64,000 bases of DNA from Rapana venosa (GCA_028751875.1 CM054138.1:38101336-38165335), one strand, 5' to 3'; counted from the first letter of the stretch, positions 22,146 to 35,160 are shown. Notes: generated from the letters alone by a model not told the origin. Translations and numbers: made by a program.

Positions 22146-22454
22146 CACACAGTTTCAAACAGAAAGTGTGAATACTATGAAAAATACTCTAAATCTCTTT
22201 GCTAAATCTGAAAGCAGGCAAATAAATATCGTGCTAGAAATCACATAAGTTTTCATCCGTGTTAGAGCAAATGAAAGGGAGGCCACTTGACTACTCAACG
22301 GTTGCAAGCAACAAGTTGGTAGTGAGAGATTTTGACCCTAGAGTGCAAAGTCTATGCTTCTTGGGTCAGATATGATCTTGCATCTCTGAATCATCAAATT
22401 AATGAAACTGCCTGTAATATAAAATAAATAAAAATAAGAGTATAGGATGTTTAA

Positions 22455-22470
22455 GTCTAATAATAATAAT

Positions 22471-22503
<33 letters not shown>
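22455..22503 (+). repeat. (AAT)n followed by (AT)n
   Basis: A compound microsatellite; no attached element is recognised. Confidence 0.85.
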
Positions 22504-22504
<1 letters not shown>

Positions 22505-23690
22505 TCGAATAATATCTATAAAATATATAAGATACTATGATGAGCACAAGAAACCTCTTCTGTCATACAAGAGTGGCAGTAGGAATCCCACACCTACATA
22601 ACAGACTTCTCACAGATTGCTTCACCTATGATTATTCATTCATTACCAGGTCAGGCTATCCGCACATTAGTGTACCCCCCCCCCCTCCCTCCACCCCCCG
22701 ACAGCGAGATTGTGTAAACATGGAGATGGCACTTAGCATTGGTCCCTATAGGATGGCTGAAACCAAAGCCCTGACCTTTGAGCGTGAGTGGTGATTTTCC
22801 AGCACTCTTGTTCTCCCAGAATAGTCACTGAGGGATTTTTGCTGATGAATGCCCCAGATTATTGCTGCATCACAAACTGTTAGGGTCCTATCCAATCCTG
22901 TTGTTTATAACCCCGCTGACTACAGAGGCCATATCAGTGCTGTTACTTAGTCAAATCTTAAATCTCAGATTAAAAATGTGCAACTATATACAGATTAAAA
23001 CAGGGTATAAAAAACTATACTGTCGTTTCTTGTACCAACGCACAGGCCAACCATAAGGGCAAGATTCAAGATTTAATTCCTTTTACAAACAAATTGAACA
23101 GGAGAATAAACCTAACAGCAATATACCCAAAAATAACATGAATACTAACAGTAACTGAAAAGCAAGAGTTCATTGCATAATGATAATCAAACAGTATTAA
23201 TGACTCAATACTTTTTTTTTTATTCTTTAAAAGACATAATCTACACATATGAAAGACAATTGAAATTTCAAGAAATACCTGCAAATCTTATGAATTTTGA
23301 GAGCGACAGGAGACCTTTTCGAGATTTGCATTTCATTAGCCTACAAAAATTATAACTGGACATAGGTTGAAGAAAATGTCGGGGAATAAAATCTTGCCTG
23401 AAAAAGCTACATCAACCATACGTAAAATGAGATTAAACCAAAACCAGATTCCTTAAAACAATTTTGTTCTTAGTGACCAACTGAAACACTTTCACTCATA
23501 TCAGACGGAAAAAGCCCGATTCTCTCAAGAAATTAAAAATGTTGTCCGGTAGTACATCAGGAAAAAGTATCTGTAGGGAGTCTGCAGTAAAATGCTTGTA
23601 TGTAATGTCCTGGACATCTCGACACTCCAAAAGGGTCAGTGAGGTAAAGAGACAAGGAAGAGAAAATTGCAGAATAAGATAAACACTTCA
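22504..23690. other. No gene recognised
   Basis: AT-rich DNA with a C run at about 22675-22700. Short frames on both strands look random. Confidence 0.4.
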
Positions 23691-23693
23691 AAA

Positions 23694-23735
23694 CGGGGGG
23701 GGGGGGAAGGGGGGGGGGGGGGGGGGGGAGGGGGG
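23694..23735 (+). repeat. Poly-G tract
   Basis: About 40 bases are almost pure G with three A interruptions. It could form a quadruplex, but G runs are also common consensus errors in this window. Confidence 0.8.
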
Positions 23736-23747
23736 AGATATACATAC

Positions 23748-23870
23748 ATAAGTTAGAGTGTTCAGCTAACGATCTGATGGCGTGGGTTCGTGACACCTGT
23801 TAGGGGGATTTTATCCCTATATCTAACATCATTACCAACTTCACTCGCCCGAAATTACTTCAGATTAGAC
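23748..23870 (+). mobile_element. Possible tRNA-like SINE head
   Basis: GTTAGAGTGTTCAGCTAACG followed by GATGGCGTGGGTTCGTGACA resembles the D-arm/A box and T-arm/B box of a tRNA-derived SINE. The body after 23800 matches nothing else in the window, and no tail is seen. Confidence 0.3.
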
Positions 23871-25845
23871 CAAAAGTCCGACATATGCACAAAACTTGTG
23901 CACCAGGTGAAACCCGTTTGCCTTTGAAAGAGTAGATTTGTGAAACCGTGAAACGGATGATACAATTTCTGGAGAAAAAAAAACCCCGCATGTTGACTGG
24001 TCCTCTTTAGATATCTCCAAAGTCGGAAACGGACGCATTCGTAGAATTTCACTCTGGTAGCTCCCTCATAGCTCTATGTTATGAATGAAAGAATGAAAAG
24101 AACAAAAAGACCCTTCAAACTAGTCAAAAAGTAAGAACACAAATCGGCAAATGGAAAGCTGATAAGATCAGGGTGATTTGAAGAGAAACAATAGCGTCCT
24201 TTACATAAAACTGTACATGGCTTTAAGAAACATTATTTAGTTAAAAGTATCAAATTAAAAAAGCTCCAAATATTGAGTCACCGTGACTGAGTAAAAACAC
24301 ATTAACTCCACGGACCAAAAGAAAAATGTTAGTGTTTATTCAGAGATATTTGATTTATTTGGAAGGGTAAGGATTGTTTTGTTCTGTTATTTCTTCTTTC
24401 AATGGAGATGATTAGAGTAACTAATCTTATCAATCTAAGATAGCTATTTGATCTGAAGTTTTATTGTGATGACAACCTCTGACCAAGTAATACCATCATT
24501 CACCTGATATGACAATAGAACTTTTAAAAACCTTCAATGTGAGTTTTCTGTAAGTAAATCACAAACATTTTCTTCACCTTCCAAGTCTCTGCGAGTGCCG
24601 TTTGATACAAGAATTCTATATGAACAAGCACACTTGTGTCAGTATGTATGGACTATCATTTATAGAGGTTGAAAAAACAGTTGTCACCAATGATAGCGCC
24701 ATGCATTATCGCGTAAATTGAAGACAGTCAGTGGCCAGACGAAACAAGAATTGTCTGCTCCAAGGAATGGAAATGTAAACGCCTGCAGAACTATAATGCA
24801 AGCTAGATCGTCATGAAGCAAGACTTGTTGATCAAATCTTAATTATGATTGAAACAAAAAGTAGACTTTGAACTTTAGACTGTCAGGCAGACAAAAGAAA
24901 AAAAAGGGGAAAAACAGACGTGCTCTAAAATTCGCCTAAAATACATTTTAGAAATAGGAAAATTTAATAACTTTTTATTATTTTATAGACTACGGAAACC
25001 CTTTGACGTGGAAATCAACACCATTTTTTTGCACGATGTAAAAAAAGGGGCTTTTCAAAGCATTTATCTCCTGTATTCATCACTTTATAAGAACAAAGGG
25101 CCCTCAGATTGGGTAACCAAAAACGTGAATTATATTTTTTAATCTCAAAAGGATTTATAAAAGGGAAGCACATCCACCTCATTTTTCATTATATACACAG
25201 AAAAAGTCATAATGAGCTGATATTTAAGACTGGAACTCAAGATAGGTGGGAGAAACACAACAAATCGCATACTTGATAATACAAATACTAGCTGAGGGCA
25301 CCAAATGAAAGAGATTAGAGACACAACGGAAGAAGACTGGTTCCCCAGCTCAGCCAAAAAGACAAAAAATTTTGCAGCAGCCAAACTAGCGTAGTTGGTC
25401 CCTATGCTTATGGCTCTGGATTCTTGGACAAGAAAAGACATGGAAAAAGAATCAAAGCAGCTGAGGTGCGGTTTTTTTAAAAAGCTGCTCGGGGTTGGCT
25501 GGACAGATAAAAGAACAAATGAAAGCATAGTACACGAACTGGGACCAAGGAAAATTTTTAACATTTAAAAAATGAAAGGAAACAAGTTGTAGGGCCTGCG
25601 TACAAAAACCCAAATATGGACCCCATGAAGACTGTGTTTTTAAGGCAAGACCGAGGCAAAAATTAAAAAGGGAGACCACCCCTTGTATTGCAACATCACC
25701 TAAAACCCGGCAAAGAGACCATAAGTCGAAGGCCCTCAAAAACCGGAGCAATGGGAAAAGGGTCATTCGTTGTCTAGGGGTGCGAACTCGGTGGTGCCCA
25801 GTGTTTTTGACCCAAAAAAATCATTGTCTTACTGCACTAGTACTT
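23871..25845. other. No gene recognised
   Basis: AT-rich unique-looking DNA. Minus-strand frames at 25145-25766 have no recognisable domain. From about 25600 homopolymers become frequent, suggesting poor sequence quality. Confidence 0.4.
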
Positions 25846-25847
25846 TG

Positions 25848-25945
25848 TGTACAAAAAACCGCATATCCGGGGACTAGATGAAAAAAAGCACAAAGTGGTT
25901 TTTCCTTATCCTCTATAAAGAATAGAATAAAAAAATAAATTAAAG
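25848..25945 (+). repeat. Dispersed SINE-like repeat, degraded partial copy
   Basis: The right half of the repeat at 2207-2422 is recognisable: ACCGCATATCCGGGGACTAG, AAAAAGCACAAAGTGG, CCTTATCCTCTATAAAG and an A/AAAT-rich tail. Confidence 0.55.
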
Positions 25946-25974
25946 GTTTACTTTTGCTCGTTTAAAATTTTATG

Positions 25975-26740
25975 AAAAATCTTCCCTTTTAAAATACACA
26001 AATTAGATATGTACCTAGAGTATATTTTTAGCATATGCACTGTTTTTAGTATTTTCTTTTCGTTTTTGTAAGGTCTTTGACCCTGATGTTTTAAGTTGGG
26101 GCTAAGCAGTTCTGTTATTGTTTTGGGGGTAGGGATTAATTTGAAAAAAATGCTTTTCTATGAACAGAAAGTTTTTAATCACTAAATAAAATTTTTTCCC
26201 AAAGTAAGAGTTAAGATTTTCGATTTCTTTTAAGTTTTTTAAGTTGGGATTTTTCTTAAATTATTAGTCAAGAAATTAATGGTTTTCCCAAAAACGCTTT
26301 TGGTTCTAGACTGACACAGCAAATCTTGAAAGTACTTTGTTTTGGCTTTACGCTTCATTGAATTGACTTTGTTTCTTTGCTTTTAATATTCATCTTTTTG
26401 CTCCGATTTTAATAGATAATCTCTTAGATTTATTTTGTTTTCAACTTCTTTTATTAACCATGAAGGTTTCATGAAATGCTTCTTTTTTTTTTTTTGGATA
26501 AATGGAGCATTTTTATTATAAATAGATTTGTAATCTGAAAAACATAGTCTGTGTTGGAGTATATCATTAAGGAACTTCTTTTTAAAAGGTAAAAAGGGAG
26601 GGGTAAGATATCTCTTCCTGTTTGGGGGTTTGTTTTTTTTTATCCCCCTATTAAAACAAAGGGGAAGTGTGATCCTTCGATTTGTCGGCCCCTGAGCATG
26701 TTCTACATGTTGGTTTTTGGGTTTAGTTTTTTTTAAAATT
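25975..26740 (-). mobile_element. CR1/Jockey-like LINE fragment: endonuclease end and linker
   Basis: Reading the minus strand from about 26740, IEGSHFPFVLIG suggests the end of an EEP domain. Then near 26530-26250 there is KPSWLIKEVENKINLRDYLL, KQRNKVNSMKRKAKTKYFQD and a TINFLTNNLRKIP block, which matches the linker of the plus-strand LINE at 35090-35400 (PPWLTKDIKEA, KQRNKYNSLL, KAINTLTNKQ). RT sequence is not recognisable beyond about 25975. Stops and homopolymers abound. A further minus-strand frame at 26733-27101 begins KTMYQSFILSHFDYA, LINE-tail-like, but is too weak to call. Confidence 0.6.
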
Positions 26741-27101
26741 CAAAAAAAGTAAAAAATATGAAAAAAAAAGCTTTTTGGGAATTTAGCAAAAACAACTTAT
26801 GGTGTGTCAAAAAACAAGAAAAAACAGAAGCTGCAAAATGTAAACAAAAAAAACATGTAATCAATTGAAATCTTTGCAAATGTAAGAAAAAAAAGGAAAA
26901 TAAACCAAGGAAACATATCAATTTGAAGAGTAAACGGACACAAAATAGTTGGAATAGAAAAACCAGATGAGAGAGAGAGCAACTTAAAAAAATAACATCT
27001 ACAAGGCCAAAAATATTGTTAGTTAATATAATGGCATAGTCAAAATGTGAGAGTATAAATGACTGATACATTGTTTTAAGTGCTTTTGAGGCACAGACCA
27101 A

Positions 27102-27829
27102 AATAGTTACGGTATTTATTATGTTTTATGATATACTAAAAATAATTTTTGGGTTTTTGAAGTAAGGGTGTTGTGTTATTAGTAATGCGATGGACGATCA
27201 GTTTTTTAGCTCTAAACCCTACTGGATAATTTAAAATTTCCCCTTTCCATGTCGCGGGGGCAAGGACAAACCTGGAAAAGAAAAACCCTTTGTGTTGTTT
27301 AAAATTTAATCTTGATCTTACGGGGCCCTTTTCATCAAAATTACCAAAAAGGGTTACATCACATAAGCTATTTTAAATTGTTGAAGCAGTGGGGAAAAAC
27401 ATTTGTACAAACAAACAAGGCAGGGATTTGCTTGATTTCTCTAATAACCCTTCTACGTACAGTAAAACCCAAACCCATGACTGAATTCCACAGTGAAAGA
27501 AGATTCTAAATGAAATCCGCGCATCAACGTCAATGCCAAAAAAAGGGGATCACCAAAATGTTTTAAAAAAACTCATTCCCGTCAGTCCCCCGGGGATGAA
27601 CAGTATGCAGCAAAAACAGCACTACTGGGAAAAAAAAGGGTTTAATAACTACGTAGTTTGTTTTAGAGCCTACGTAGGTCCATTCTTCTGTAGGATGTAG
27701 TGCGGCCCAGCCAAGGACACAGAACAGCGACTAAAGCAGTGGAAATTGGTTCATCCGGAGGGAAACTAAATTCATGGACAAAAAGAAAAAAAAAATGCAG
27801 AATTTAAAGGAAATGGTGGGTACAAGACC
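27102..27829. other. No gene recognised; low-quality sequence
   Basis: Homopolymer-rich DNA without coding homology. Confidence 0.4.
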
Positions 27830-28090
27830 CTCTCAAAAATCAGAGAAAGAACTCAATTTTTTTGGCCATAACCCGGGCTGACGGACTAGGAAAACTGTTA
27901 TGGGGTGGCAAAAACTGTGGAAAAAAAGAGCAGAGGAAACAAGCACAAATTCACAGACAGCTTAAACAAATTCGCAACGAATAAAAAGGGGGAAACAATG
28001 ACTCATGAAGGGGGCCCAGAAAGGGGAAAAAATGGAGAGCCATGATCGTCGATGTCTGCAGGACCAGACCGGACACTTGAAGAAGAAGTT
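27830..28090 (+). mobile_element. RTE/Jockey-type LINE C-terminal remnant
   Basis: In alternating frames one can follow the usual tail of these LINEs: a WFGHVTRADGLGKTV-like piece (27865-27900), an Arg/Lys-rich GRGRQRKQW-like zone turned into frameshifted lysine-rich sequence, and EKMESHDRRCLQDQ, which in the neighbouring frame is KWRAMIVDVCRTRPDT followed by a stop near 28080. It is heavily damaged. Confidence 0.55.
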
Positions 28091-28839
28091 TGTTTGGACC
28101 ATGTATAATTGGCACCGCAAATACAAAGAAAAGTTTCTGTGTTTTGTATCTTTGTTTTAAAGAAAAGCAGGTAGAGTTTAGGTTAGTAAAGGTGTTTTTT
28201 TTAAATCAAGCGATTCTTCCCCCCTTCCCCCACCCCACTGACAGTAAGGGTGCCAGGGTCCTGTCAGTATAAATAACATCCCCACTTTATGAAATTGTAT
28301 GCTAGCTATTTCCTCTTTTCTATCCCTCTCTTTGTTTCTGCTTTGTTCCTTTTTTCCTGCCATTTTCTTGTCTATTTTCTCTGCCTTCTTAGTCCCTTCT
28401 TCTGCCTTTTCTCCAGAAAGACTTAAAACAACAATTCTCTCTGAGGCCACAGTCGGATGCATTGGGCCTGACTTGTCAAGGCGCTCGACGACAGTGCAAC
28501 GCAATTTAGTTGCTCATATGACAGACAATACTTTCTGTCTGAGATTTGACAACGACGACGGAGAAGAAGAAGATAAAGCAATTTTTGTTCAAGTATTAGG
28601 GGGGTATTAGCATGTGACAACAGGAAATATGGAGGGGAAATGTAGTATTTGAAGGTGTGCAAAACCACTAAGAGGTTTTCTTTGTTATAGATATGTATGA
28701 AAGTGGAGACTACACTACTGTTTTCAGTGGAAGCTCGTGTATAGTCGTTATTAAAAGCTTTCTTTTCCCTTGCATTGTCTGTTTAGCTACATACACGTTG
28801 AGTACCTAAACGACTGACGGGAATGAGTGATATCTAAAA
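28091..28839. other. No gene recognised; GAAGAA-ending block may be a SINE tail
   Basis: A signal-peptide-like frame at 28299-28610 is probably fortuitous. The end of that block, ATTTGACAACGACGACGGAG followed by AAGAAGAAGA, resembles a simple-repeat tail of a SINE, but I see no promoter boxes. Confidence 0.35.
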
Positions 28840-28844
28840 TATTT

Positions 28845-29995
28845 TGAGTGCCTAGAAAGCTATAAACAACATCAGCAACAGAATGTTCATGATCAAACTT
28901 GAAGTAAAGCCTGTCCCCATCAATATTAGTCAGGCATACGCTCCAACATCATACAGATCACAAGAAGACAGAACTATTTTATATCGGCCTACAGACAACC
29001 AACTTCTGTCAGGGAAATCTGCATAATCATTGGAGACTTCAAGCAAAAGTAGGCAAAAGAAAAGATGTGGAGTGTGACATTTGACCTTTCAGTCATGGCT
29101 CAAATAGGGACAGAGGAGATGCCTTACTACCTTCTGCCAAGCAAACAATGTAATCATTACACTTTTCAAGACTCCAACATACAGAAATACACGTAAGTCT
29201 CACCAGTCTTTAACTGCTATCAAATTGATCATATACTGATTGACAAAATTTGGCCAACATCAGTCACTAATGCCAGAACAAGACCAGGGGTAGACAGTGA
29301 CTGGGATCACTTGCCTGTGCCCATGAAGATAAGATTAAAGGTGGTCAAACAGAAACAAACACCTGGGCCCTGCAATGTAACCTTGACTAGCCGTGTAACA
29401 CTGAAGCTAAAAGTGCATAAGAAATTAAAACAAACAATTGTTTTGAAGTACTTCTGAAAGAATGGAATAAAAAAAAATTAGGCTCCATCAGAAGAGATCT
29501 GGATTGACATGAAAATAGTGTACACAGAGACTCCCCAAAATAACCTAGGAAAGAAGGAAAAAGAGTCAACCAGATCCCTTCATTAGTGATGAAGTTCTCA
29601 TAATATTTGCAAGAGAAAAGAGAAAAGCCAGAAAAGAAAGCAGAAAAGATGACTACGGAAAACTTTTTAAAAAAAAGACTATAACAAAGATCAGAAGAGA
29701 CAAAAGGTTATGGTTAGAAAATGAATGCTCAAAATTAACAATTGCAAATGGTCAGAGAAAGACAAATGAATTTCTCTGGCCACTTAAAAAAGTAAAAAGA
29801 AGTAACCTGTCATTTCAAAATCAAAGGTCTAAAAGCTCTCAGAGAAATTAATCAAATATTAGACAGGTGGCATGAATATGGAAAAGAATTGTTTGACACC
29901 AACAGCAGCACTCCTGGTGAATTGACACATCTGATTGTGGCCATAAAAAGCCACCAACACAAAATAGGGAAGGTACAGATCTCATTTCTAATCCT
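28845..29995 (+). mobile_element. LINE endonuclease C-terminus and linker (RTE/Jockey type)
   Basis: Frames broken by stops give ISQAYAPTS-like sequence near 28925, CIIIGDFKQK near 29025 (the GDFN catalytic block), a CYQIDHILIDKIWPTS segment near 29215-29255, and SVTNARTRPGVDSDWDHLPV near 29265-29320, the conserved SDH-like end of an EEP domain. The linker follows with KLKQTIVLKYF, ISDEVLIIFARKREKARKES and NIRQVA near 29860. RT is not reached. The part from 29240 is duplicated at 32197 onward. Confidence 0.75.
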
Positions 29996-30205
29996 ACTCT
30001 CACTTTGACACTATTACAGGAATAACAACCAATCCAGGTCTTAATCTCACTCTGACAGACAGACATACAGACATGAATATCAATCCAGGTCCTACTCCCA
30101 CATTGACGGACAGACATACACAAATGACAAACACTCCATGTCTTTCCCTAATTCTGAAAGACAAACATACACAAATGACAATCTCCAAACTGACCAGGAT
30201 CAATA
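29996..30205 (+). repeat. Degenerate minisatellite, ~52-54 bp unit, about 4 copies
   Basis: Units share CTGACAGACAGACATACA or CGGACAGACATACACAAATG followed by an AATCCAGGTC-like block, starting near 29998, 30040, 30093 and 30146. A degraded counterpart lies at about 32925-33090. Confidence 0.6.
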
Positions 30206-31269
30206 TAGATTAATCCACCAACCTGACTCCTTCCACAGAGACAGAAATATACTCCACAAATGGCCCCCCTAACATTTTTTTCCTGACTTATTCGCCAGAT
30301 GATGATATCCCCACTAATATTAGTAGTTTAGGAAATATCGTAAGTACAAAGTACTCCATAGTGCCAGCCCCTTAAAAGAATACTGTTTTTTTCCACCCAC
30401 AACATCCCAAAATACTTTCCCCAGGGCCAACTAGGGGGCAAAAACACAAACGTTCTTTTTTGGGGCTAAAAATCTAACTTTTCCCCCTTCTGCACCCTAA
30501 ATCTACTATCAGCCAGTCAAAATTTTAGATCTAATATTCCTAAGCCCCTAGTAATTTCAAACCCCTCTCCTACTTCCCGTATCCCCAATCACAAAAAAAC
30601 CCCTTTTTCCCCAAAAACCAATTCCGATTAATCCAGACACTTGTTCAGGGGAAACCGTTCATCAACCCCGGTATTCAATTTTATCACCCTTTACCCCAAA
30701 GTCAACAACCAAATATGATCTTCCCAATGGCTGTCTATTGATGAACGTTTTTGTACACAGTAGGTCGATATCCCCCAAACTCATTTTAAGGGGAGAAACA
30801 TATTGTGATTTTTGTCAGAACAGGCTTGTACTAAAAATAATTTTAAATTTTATGTTGGGGAAGCGTGCAGCGCTGGCATACTGTGTGCAAACAGAGCCGG
30901 ACTTTTCCCAAATGACAGAATGTTCCTTTTACTGAAAAAGACAGTCCACAGATGCTTTGTTACCCCAAAAGTTTTTCCCCATGTATACCCTACATCTTTG
31001 AAAAAATTACTTTGGTTATCGTACCGTTTTTGAAATTTTTCAGTTTCCCTGGGACGACTTTTTTTAGCCAGTTGCTCTTTTTTTCCACTAGAGCTAGATG
31101 ATTACTCTAATCTTTTCTTTATTTTTAAATTTAAGATGGATTTGTTTTTGAAAAATTTTGGGGGTTGGGTTTGGGTTTTTACTGATTTTTAAAAAAGTTC
31201 CTTTCTTTTTTTTCATTGGGAACAAAAGTAAAATCTATTTTCACCCCAAGCCTGTTTGTTTTGATTCCG

Positions 31270-32195
31270 TCCCCCCTAAAAAAAGGGCTTAGAATTGGCT
31301 AGTTTTAAAAATAACCCGCTGCCACATTTAAATATTTTTGTTATGTATTAAAAGATATTTCGTTTTGTTACGTTTTAAAAAAGCAATTCCCTTTTTGTGT
31401 ATCCAGAATCTCTTTACTTTGCTATTTTAGAATCTGATGTATCTAAAACAGGGAGAACTTTTCCCGTAATCCAAAACGTAAACTGAAACGGAACTACTTT
31501 GTACCCCCCACCCAGTCAAGAATTAAAAAGGGTCTACAAACCCGGGATTTAATCTATACAGATAAAATTCACTTAAAACATAACAAACCCCTGTACCTGG
31601 TTTTTTTTTATAGAATCCCTACAGAGAGAACCCAAAGATATTATTTTTTGAATTCCATGCGGATACCATTTAAATCTAAAAACCCCACGTTTTTGGGGAT
31701 TAAATATGGACTTTTGAAAAAAAAAGCCCCATGGAAACAAAAAATTATTGACAAATGCTGCCAACCCAACTTATCCCGTACCTTAAAGAATTACTGCTCA
31801 CTGAAGCCTTAAACGATCACTTTATGTAACTGATAAACAAAAAATAGTTTAGGGTTTTCTCCCTTTTGCTGGAGTGGTGATCTAAAGCTGTATGTGGAAA
31901 GGTTTTTAAAAAGGGCTAAATTTTTTCCTAAAGCTGTAACAAAAAAAATCATTTTTGTTGTTTTTCTAAATTTTAAAAAGATTTTTCTTTGATTTAGCTC
32001 ACTTACTTTTGTCCCTGTTCCCCTTTACGACCCGATGAAAGCCTTACATTTTGGATAACTTCAAAACTTATTGAAAAAAATGTTCAAATTAATTCTAAAA
32101 GAATAAAAAGTCCTAAACCACCATGGTTAAAAAAGATATCAAAAAAGCTAGATCATTTGAAACTCCCTTTAAAAGCTTTTAAGAAAAATGATGAG
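31270..32195 (+). mobile_element. CR1/Jockey-like LINE, degraded duplicate of 34185-35160
   Basis: Sequence from AAAAAGGGCTTAGAATTGGC parallels the endonuclease of the downstream copy, including GGGGATTAAATATGGACTTT near 31697, corresponding to GDLNMDFLKK, and CTGAAGCCTTAAACGATCAC near 31801, corresponding to SSEALIDH. No frame survives. Confidence 0.65.
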
Positions 32196-32196
32196 T

Positions 32197-35160
32197 ACAA
32201 AATTGGCCAACTCAGTCACTAACCCAGAACGACCAGGGTAGACGTACGGGGACATTTCCCTGTGCCTTGAAGATAAGATTAAAGGGGGTCAAACGAAACA
32301 AACCCTGGGCCCTCAATGAAACCCTTGACTACCCGTGTAACACGAAGCTAAAATGCATAAGAAATTAAAAACAAAAAATTGTTTTAAAAGTACTTCTGAA
32401 GAATGGAATAAAAAAAAATTTGGCTCCTCAGAAGAGTTTGGGATTGACAGAAAATATGTACACAAAATCCCAAAATAACCTAAAAAAGGGGGGGGAAAAA
32501 GAGTAAACCAGACCCCTTATTAGTGATGAAGTTCTCATAATATTTGCAAAGAAAAGGAAAAGCCAGAAAAAAAAGCAGAAAAGATGACTGGGAAAACTTT
32601 TTAAAAAAAAGCTATAAAAAGATCAGAAGAAAAAAGGTTAGGGTTAGAAAATAAATGCTCAAAATTTAAAACAATTGAAAATGGTCAGAGAAGACAAATG
32701 AATTTCTCTGGCCACTTAAAAAAGAAAAAAGAATAACCGTCATTTAAAAACAAAGGTCTAAAAGCTCTCAGAAAAATTAAATAAAAATATTAGACAGGTG
32801 GCATGAATATGGAAAGAATTGTTTGACCCCACAGCACCCTTTGGGTGAATTCAATTTCTGATTGTGGCCAAAAAAAAGCCACCAACCAAAATAGGGAAGG
32901 GTAAGATCCATTTCTAATCTACCTCACTTTGCACTATTACGGAATAACAACCAACCCGGGGTTTTAAATCCACCTGCGCAGAATACAGAATAAATTTTCA
33001 CCCGGGCAACCCCCCAATTGAGGACAGACATACACAAATGACAAAAACCCCATGTTTTTCCCCAATTTCTAAAAGCAACAACACAATGACAATCTCCAAA
33101 TGACCGGACAATATGATTAATCCACCAACCGACTCCTTCCCAAAAGGACAAAATAATCCCAAAGGCCTCCAGACATTTCTTTCCCTGACATTGATTTCGC
33201 CGATATACTAGCACCCCCACAATAATTTAGTAGTAGTTGGGAAATGATCGTAAGACATCCACTTCCATAGTGACCACCCACTTATAAAGAAATCTGTATT
33301 GGGTCCCCCCACAACATCCACACATATTTTCCCCCCTGCCAATAGGCAGCAAAAACTCAACCTTTTTTTTGGCTGCCTCAAACTCAATTCCCCCTTCTGC
33401 CCCCAAAACAAACAAAACTACCGTCAAAAAATTTTAGACTAATTTTTCCTAAAGCCAAGAATTCTAACCACCTCTCTCATACTTCCTGCTCACCCATCAT
33501 CAAAGAAAAACCCCCCTTTTTACCCTAAATCCAGTTTCCCAGTTTAAACCCAAACATTGTCTAGGTAAAACCCGTTCACAACCACGGGTATTCACTTTTT
33601 ATCCCCTTTTTACCCCCAATTCAACAATCAAAATATGACTTCATTCCAAATGGCGTCTATGGATGAACGTTTTGCTACACGTGATGGCTCGTTTCCCCAA
33701 CTCTGTAGGCAGAAGCATATTGTGATTGTTGTCACTGAACAGAGCTTTACTAAAAATAATTTTTAAATTTGTAGTGTGAAGGTGCATGGCTGTGCATACT
33801 TGTGCAATCAGAACCCGGACTTTTCCAAGTGACAGAAGTTCTTTACTGAAGAGACGTCCACAGATGCTTTGTTACCGCAAAAGTTTACCCTATGTATACC
33901 CTACATCTTTAGAAAAACTTACATTTGGTTATCTGTACCAGTTATGAATTATTCAGTTTCCCTGGTACTGACATTTTCAGCCAGTTGCTCTGTTTTTCCT
34001 ACTAGAGCTAGATGATTACTCTAATCTTGTCTTTATTTTTAATGTAAGGAACTGGATTTGTTGTATGTGAAACATTTTAGGGGATTGGTTGAGCTTTGTA
34101 CTGATCTTTTAAACGATTCCTTGCTCTTATTTTCATTGGTAACAATAGTAAAATCTATATTTCACCACAAGCCTGTTTGTTTAGATTCCTGTCCCTCTAA
34201 AGAAGGGCTTAGAATTGGCTAGTTAAATATTAACCATGCTGCCAACATATTAACATATATTTTGTTATGTATTAACAGATATTTCGTTTATGTTACGTTA
34301 TAGAAGCAATTCCATATTTTTGTGTATCTCAGAATCTCATTTACATTAGCTATTTTAGAATCTGATGTATCTATAGCAGGCTAGAACTTTATCCTGTAGA
34401 TCCAAAACGTAAAACTGAAACGGAACTACTATTGTATCACACCCAGTCAATGAATATAAAGCGATCTAGCAAACCATGGGATTGAATCTATACAGATAGA
34501 AATTCACTTAAAACATAACAAACCATTGCTACCTGGTTTTATATATAGAATCCCTACAGAGAGAAACCAATGATATTATTTATTGAATTCCATGCTGGAT
34601 GACGTCATTTAAAATCTAAAGAGACCCTACTGTTTGGTGACTTAAATATGGACTTCTTGAAAAAGAAGCCCCAGTGGAAACAAATAATTATTTGACAACT
34701 GCTGCCTAACCCAACTTATCCAGTACCTTACTAGAATTACTGCATCATCTGAAGCTCTAATCGATCACATTTATGTAACTGATAAACAAAATATAGTTGA
34801 GGTTTGCTCACCTTTTGCTGGATGTGGTGATCATAAAGCTGTATGTGTGACATGGTTTAAACAGGGCTAAAATTTTTTCCTAAAGCTGTACACAAAACAA
34901 TCATTTATCGTTGTTTTTCTAAATTTAAGAAAGATTTTTCTTTGATTTAGCTCACTCTCACTTTTGTCATGTTTACCATTATAGCGACCAGATGAAGCCT
35001 TACAATTTTGGTACTATACTTTCAAAGCTATATATGACAAACATGTTCAAATTAATTCTAAAAGAATAAACATAGTCCTAAACCACCATGGTTAACAAAG
35101 ATATCAAAGAAGCTAGATACATTAGAAACTCCTTAATAGCTTCTAAGAAACATGATGAGT
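32197..35160 (+). repeat. Second unit of the ~2.95 kb duplication
   Basis: The left part (about 32197-33600) is degraded relative to 29240-30640, and the right part (about 33600-35160) is clean relative to 30640-32195. The junction lies at about 32190-32200, where AAGAAAAATGATGAGTAC from the end of the unit meets AAAATTGGCCAACTCAGTCA from its start. Confidence 0.85.

Larger units (their letters stand above)
29240..32195 (+). repeat. First unit of a ~2.95 kb head-to-tail duplication
   Basis: The sequence from ACAAAATTTGGCCAACATCA to about 32195 recurs at 32197-35160. Its left third (to about 30280) is clean and its right part (about 30340-32190) is homopolymer-rich. The opposite holds for the second unit. 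Confidence 0.85.

Noticed and set aside
25145..25766. Overlapping minus-strand frames of 104 and 139 codons
   Set aside because: Hydrophobic, without motifs, and partly in a homopolymer-rich zone; likely chance.
26733..27101. Minus-strand frame starting with KTMYQSFILSHFDYA, possibly a LINE tail
   Set aside because: Only about 15 residues look LINE-like and its order relative to the fragment at 25975-26740 is wrong for one element.
28299..28610. 103-codon frame with a hydrophobic start and acidic end
   Set aside because: The hydrophobic part is T-rich low-complexity DNA and the acidic part comes from a GAC/GAA repeat; no domain is recognisable.
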